This document shows, piece by piece, positions 56,552-59,639 of a stretch of 59,639 nt of DNA. The stretch comes from Marinilabiliaceae bacterium (GTDB lineage: Bacteria; Bacteroidota; Bacteroidia; Bacteroidales; Marinilabiliaceae), in the NCBI GenBank assembly GCA_016933045.1, contig JAFGBR010000045.1, forward strand, positions 1 through 59,639. Reading direction: 5' to 3'. Made by a program: the position numbers and the translations under genes. Below the pieces are notes generated by a model that was given only the letters and a program-made list of their open reading frames with translations, was not told the origin of the DNA and searched no databases. The stretch's first letter is position 1. Each line of letters opens with the position of its first letter.

Positions 56552-56587
56552 CAACAACTATGTTGAAACAAACAACAACTATGTTGA
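56552..56587 (-). promoter_or_regulatory. Paired 15-bp direct repeats: candidate operator of the AraC-type regulator
   Basis: Minus-strand TCAACATAGTTGTTG occurs exactly twice, at 56573-56587 and 56552-56566, starts 21 bp apart (two helical turns). Each copy also holds a small inverted repeat CAACA/TGTTG. The proximal copy touches the -33 region of the GH31 promoter. The distal copy covers the last two codons and the stop of the regulator gene. Tandem direct repeats at this spacing are typical of AraC-family sites. Confidence 0.65.
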
Positions 56588-59167
56588 TTTCTTCATTTTT
56601 TGGGTGTATTCCGATGGGCGACAACCATACGATTCCTGAAAACATTTGCTTAAATAGCTGGTGCTGCTAAACCCAACCTTTTCGGATATTTCGGTAATGC
56701 TAAGTTGATCTTCGATAATCAATTGCGCAGCTTTCTGCAAACGAATGTGCCGGATAAACAGCGAAGGCGATTTGTCCAGAAGGGTAATGAGTTTGCGATA
56801 AAGGCCAGAGCGTTCCATGCAAAGATCGAGACTCAGTTGTTCAACTGAGTAATTGGGTGAATCCAGATTTTTTTCAACTTGTTCTATTGCTTTGGTAAGA
56901 AAAGCGTTGTCTGTGAAGTCGAGATTATTTAGTTCGTCAAGAGAAGTATTATCGGGGTGTGATTTTGATAAAAATGATTCTTTTTCGGCTTCCAACTGGT
57001 TAACCTGCTCAATTAAATTTTTTATGCGAATAAATAGTATCTCTTCTTTATGAAGGCGTTCCATTCTTTTTCGTGATATCCGATTGTAAGATATGATACC
57101 GACTAAAAGAACAATTATTAAAAAAGTAATGTAAAGAGCATAAGCAAGGGTGGTTTTCCACCACGGTGCACTGATGATTATTTTTAATTCTGTTATGACC
57201 CCTTTCCAATTTGATTTATTGTTGGTTGCCATTACCTTAAACGTGTAATTTCCGGGAGGAAGATTTGTATATGAGGCATTTAGTATTCCACTTTTATCGT
57301 GATTCTTGTTTTGTTCACTATCTGATATTTCATTCCACCCTGTGTCAATACCAATCAGTTGATATCGATAAATGGTTTGATGTGGATTTTGATAATTAAT
57401 TGCTGAGAATTCGAAAGTGAGAAAATTTTGATGGTATGACAATTCAATGCTATGGGTATAGTGAGTTGCTTTATTTAATATAATTCTATCTTCATACGTT
57501 TTTCCTATTTGCACCTTTTCACCTCTTAAAAATAGGTTTGTAAATACTGGTTTAAAAGGTAATGGTTCGGAAATATTATCGTCGGGTTTGAGTATATTAA
57601 ACCCATTTATACCGCCGAAATACAGTGTTCCATCTTTTGATTCAAATATTGCCCCGTCGGTATATTCACCTTGCAAGGTTCCATCTAAAGTGTTATAATT
57701 AATAAAGTTAATGCCTTTACTTATCGAATCTACCTCGATTCTTGATATACCATAACTGGTTGTTACCCATATATTTTTATTTCGGTCTTCTAATAAGGCA
57801 TGTATAAAATTATTGCATAAACCGTCATCTGTATAAAATGTCTTTTCTTCCTTTTTGTTGGGCTGAAATAGTTTAAGCCCATCGGATGTGCCTGCCCATG
57901 TCCATCCACGAATATCGGTAAGTAAAGCTGAATATTGTTTGTTTTTGTATTTGTTTAAGTTATTTCGAAACAATTTTTCTTGAACATCATCAGGTAAAGA
58001 ATTTATCAGCACTGGTGTTAAACCTTTGTTAATTTCAGTAGATGAATGATATTTGTATATGTCAGACTGACATCTGACATATATCAATCCTTCTTTGTCT
58101 TCAGTAAAAGCCTGTACTGTAATATCCTTGGTCGATTCTTTGGGAAAGTAGGAACGTCCGATATAGGTGAATTTGTATCGTGATGGATGATAATATAACA
58201 ATCCGCGATTCAGGGTTCCCAACCATAAGCCTCCTTGTTTATCGAGAAAAAGAGTACTTATTTCGGTGTCAATGATGTTCCCTTTAATTGTTTTTAGTAT
58301 TGGCAGATACTGCATATCTTTGTTTTGTGGATTGATAACCCAAAAACCATGAGGACAACTGATATAGGCTGTTTCGTCGGGTGAAAGAATTAATGTATTA
58401 AGGGTATAATTTGTTTGAAGAATTTTTTCCCAAGTTCTTCTTTCGGTGTTAAAGAAGAAGAATCCACCTTTACTACCATTACGAAGTTGATAAAAGCCAT
58501 TCTTTCCTTTAACCACCAGAGATGTTTTCTGAAATAAGTGTTGTTCATAAGCTGGATAGGCCGCGCAATGATAGCGTTCGGTTTTAGTTTCAATGTTATA
58601 ACAAACCACAACGCCTGTATTGTAAAACAGGTATATATTTTCATTGTCCGATGATACATCCTGTAAATATCCCTGATAATTGTTTAATTCAATTATTTCT
58701 GAAGTTGAGAAATGAATCAACCTGCCGTCAACGAGTAACCACATTCGTTGTTGGTCATCCACAAAAAGATCTTCTACTGGTTTTGCTACCCCTTGCTTAC
58801 TGAACAGTTTTGCTATATTCGATATGTACTTTTCTGTGTGAAGGTTTAAACACGACAATTTATGATTGTCTTTTATCCAAAGGAGTGAATCGCCGCTTTG
58901 ATATACCCGGTAATGGCCGTTGTAATTGCTTAAAGGGAAAATGTGTTGAGCGTTACGATGGATATAACTAAAACTTTTACCATCGTAAAGGTTTACATTT
59001 CCATTGGTTGTAAAAACCATCCTGCCATCTGGCAGTTGCAGAATATATCTAATCTGGTTATCACTTAATCCATGTGCAACATCAACCTGTGTAAAAACAA
59101 AATCATTTGCCAAAGCAGCGAATAAACCAAAAAGTAATGTAAAAGTTGCTAAGGTTAATCGTATCAT
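56579..59167 (-). CDS. Membrane-tethered AraC-family regulator with extracellular beta-propeller and Y_Y_Y domain
   Basis: 862 residues. Signal peptide at about 1-20 (LLFGLFAALA). A two-component-regulator-type beta-propeller spans about 22-560, recognised by 'DxxGxxWxGT' blades such as KQGGLWLGTLNRGLLYY and DIRGWTWAGTSDGLKLF, and ends with YFGGINGFNIL. A Y_Y_Y domain at about 595-652 ends with LPPGNYTFKVMATNNKS. One membrane helix is at about 662-684, then a coiled coil at about 686-725. The AraC helix-turn-helix is at about 756-860 (CMERSGLYRKL, ITEISEKVGFSSTSYLSKCF). No histidine kinase, receiver or phosphotransfer motifs lie between helix and DNA-binding domain, so signalling must be direct. 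Hybrid two-component regulators of this phylum are about 1300 residues. It is adjacent to the GH31 genes it probably controls. Confidence 0.9.
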   Translation of the reverse strand: MIRLTLATFTLLFGLFAALANDFVFTQVDVAHGLSDNQIRYILQLPDGRMVFTTNGNVNLYDGKSFSYIHRNAQHIFPLSNYNGHYRVYQSGDSLLWIKDNHKLSCLNLHTEKYISNIAKLFSKQGVAKPVEDLFVDDQQRMWLLVDGRLIHFSTSEIIELNNYQGYLQDVSSDNENIYLFYNTGVVVCYNIETKTERYHCAAYPAYEQHLFQKTSLVVKGKNGFYQLRNGSKGGFFFFNTERRTWEKILQTNYTLNTLILSPDETAYISCPHGFWVINPQNKDMQYLPILKTIKGNIIDTEISTLFLDKQGGLWLGTLNRGLLYYHPSRYKFTYIGRSYFPKESTKDITVQAFTEDKEGLIYVRCQSDIYKYHSSTEINKGLTPVLINSLPDDVQEKLFRNNLNKYKNKQYSALLTDIRGWTWAGTSDGLKLFQPNKKEEKTFYTDDGLCNNFIHALLEDRNKNIWVTTSYGISRIEVDSISKGINFINYNTLDGTLQGEYTDGAIFESKDGTLYFGGINGFNILKPDDNISEPLPFKPVFTNLFLRGEKVQIGKTYEDRIILNKATHYTHSIELSYHQNFLTFEFSAINYQNPHQTIYRYQLIGIDTGWNEISDSEQNKNHDKSGILNASYTNLPPGNYTFKVMATNNKSNWKGVITELKIIISAPWWKTTLAYALYITFLIIVLLVGIISYNRISRKRMERLHKEEILFIRIKNLIEQVNQLEAEKESFLSKSHPDNTSLDELNNLDFTDNAFLTKAIEQVEKNLDSPNYSVEQLSLDLCMERSGLYRKLITLLDKSPSLFIRHIRLQKAAQLIIEDQLSITEISEKVGFSSTSYLSKCFQESYGCRPSEYTQKMKKST

Positions 59168-59203
59168 CTTATAATGATTTGTTCCAGTTATGAATTTTGT
59201 TGT

Positions 59204-59639
59204 TTATTTAAAGTTATATAGAGTTTTTGTAAAAGGGATTTTGATTCTGTCGGAACCTTCCGAATTTAAAAGTTTCATTTCAATATTATTATCATCCAAA
59301 TGTGTTATCAGAATTGCTTTTTGAGCTAATGAATCAATAGAATCTAATCTTATCATGCTTTGCAGTAATATATCCGCATCGGGTTTTAATTCAATTCTCT
59401 TATCGAAAAACGAATCTGAGTCGCTTTTTATTTTTAGGTAAATTAATTTAGGAATGCATTTTTTACCCTCTTTGTAAATATAAACAGGATAATATTCACT
59501 TTCTGTTACTTTAAATTTGTCTTTTTTTTCTGTTCTCTCATCAGAATACATAGTAACCCAGTCGAAGCAATTAGAGGCAATCTCAATTTGGGTTGTAACG
59601 GGCAACACACAATCTTCATAAAGAGAGTAACCCTCTTCA
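59204..59639 (-). CDS. C-terminal part of an unknown protein, cut by the window edge
   Basis: The frame is open to the right edge without a stop. The GTG at 59608 is therefore unlikely to be the true start; codons upstream of it read ...GYSLYEDC. About 145 residues are visible: strand-rich, charged, no recognised domain, with phrases such as YYPVYIYKEGKKCIPKLIYL and ITHLDDNNIEMKLLNSEGS. It ends 36 bp before the regulator gene in the same direction and might be cotranscribed with it. No function is proposed. Confidence 0.65.
   Translation of the reverse strand, partial: EEGYSLYEDCVLPVTTQIEIASNCFDWVTMYSDERTEKKDKFKVTESEYYPVYIYKEGKKCIPKLIYLKIKSDSDSFFDKRIELKPDADILLQSMIRLDSIDSLAQKAILITHLDDNNIEMKLLNSEGSDRIKIPFTKTLYNFK

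Noticed and set aside
56579-59167. Classic hybrid two-component system (HTCS) call
   Set aside because: The propeller and Y_Y_Y domain fit, but no kinase or receiver motif is present and the protein is about 450 residues too short.

Overview
The window is a chromosomal segment of an AT-rich Bacteroidota, most likely of the Bacteroidales/Marinilabiliales type. Supporting evidence: a short 286-residue primary sigma factor, a UpxY-type NusG paralogue, type IX secretion C-terminal domains, four-helix-bundle (23S IVS-like) and MNT-HEPN genes, and many TAnnTTTG promoter elements. A flavodiiron protein suggests anaerobic or microaerobic life. I saw no rRNA, tRNA, CRISPR array, prophage or insertion sequence. 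Names come from reading motifs and overall protein resemblance; no database search was run. Left part, 1-7.6 kb, all on the minus strand: a UpxY antiterminator leads an SLC13-type anion permease and an APS kinase (cysC). Further left lie a repeat-rich accessory stretch and an ABC-2 polysaccharide export permease. The stretch holds a four-helix-bundle pseudogene between 16-bp tandem repeats, an unknown 486-residue protein, and a fused nucleotidyltransferase/HEPN gene between about 60-bp imperfect direct repeats. This looks like the edge of a surface polysaccharide locus. Middle part, 7.6-37 kb: mainly core genes. They include flavodiiron protein, SPOR lipoprotein, rpoD, HtrA protease, gyrB, an outer-membrane barrel plus a 1017-residue TPR protein, a GT4 glycosyltransferase, ftsE, murB, mltG, uvrB, a DUF6089-like barrel and an acyl-CoA ligase. 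A Leloir cluster follows: galM diverges from a GntR/LacI-chimera regulator, then galK and galT; purL comes next. From 37 to 46 kb: a His/Asn/Lys-rich secreted protein, a 66-residue small protein, a btuFCD-type corrinoid importer behind a clear cobalamin riboswitch, a class IV aminotransferase overlapping an M49 peptidase gene (dipeptidyl peptidase III), an unknown exported protein and a DUF6132-like membrane peptide. Right part, 46-59.6 kb, minus strand: a carbohydrate-use locus. It encodes a membrane-tethered regulator with an extracellular propeller, Y_Y_Y domain, one membrane helix and an intracellular AraC domain but no histidine kinase or receiver. Next come a 1658-residue multi-modular secreted GH31 enzyme, an 824-residue non-catalytic secreted protein and a 797-residue GH31 enzyme. 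The first two secreted proteins share a roughly 190-residue module (three copies in all), and both carry T9SS-type tails. Two exact 15-bp direct repeats 21 bp apart lie just upstream of the GH31 promoter and are a strong candidate operator for the regulator. No SusC/SusD pair is visible. This regulator/operator/module set is the best candidate for an undescribed system here.
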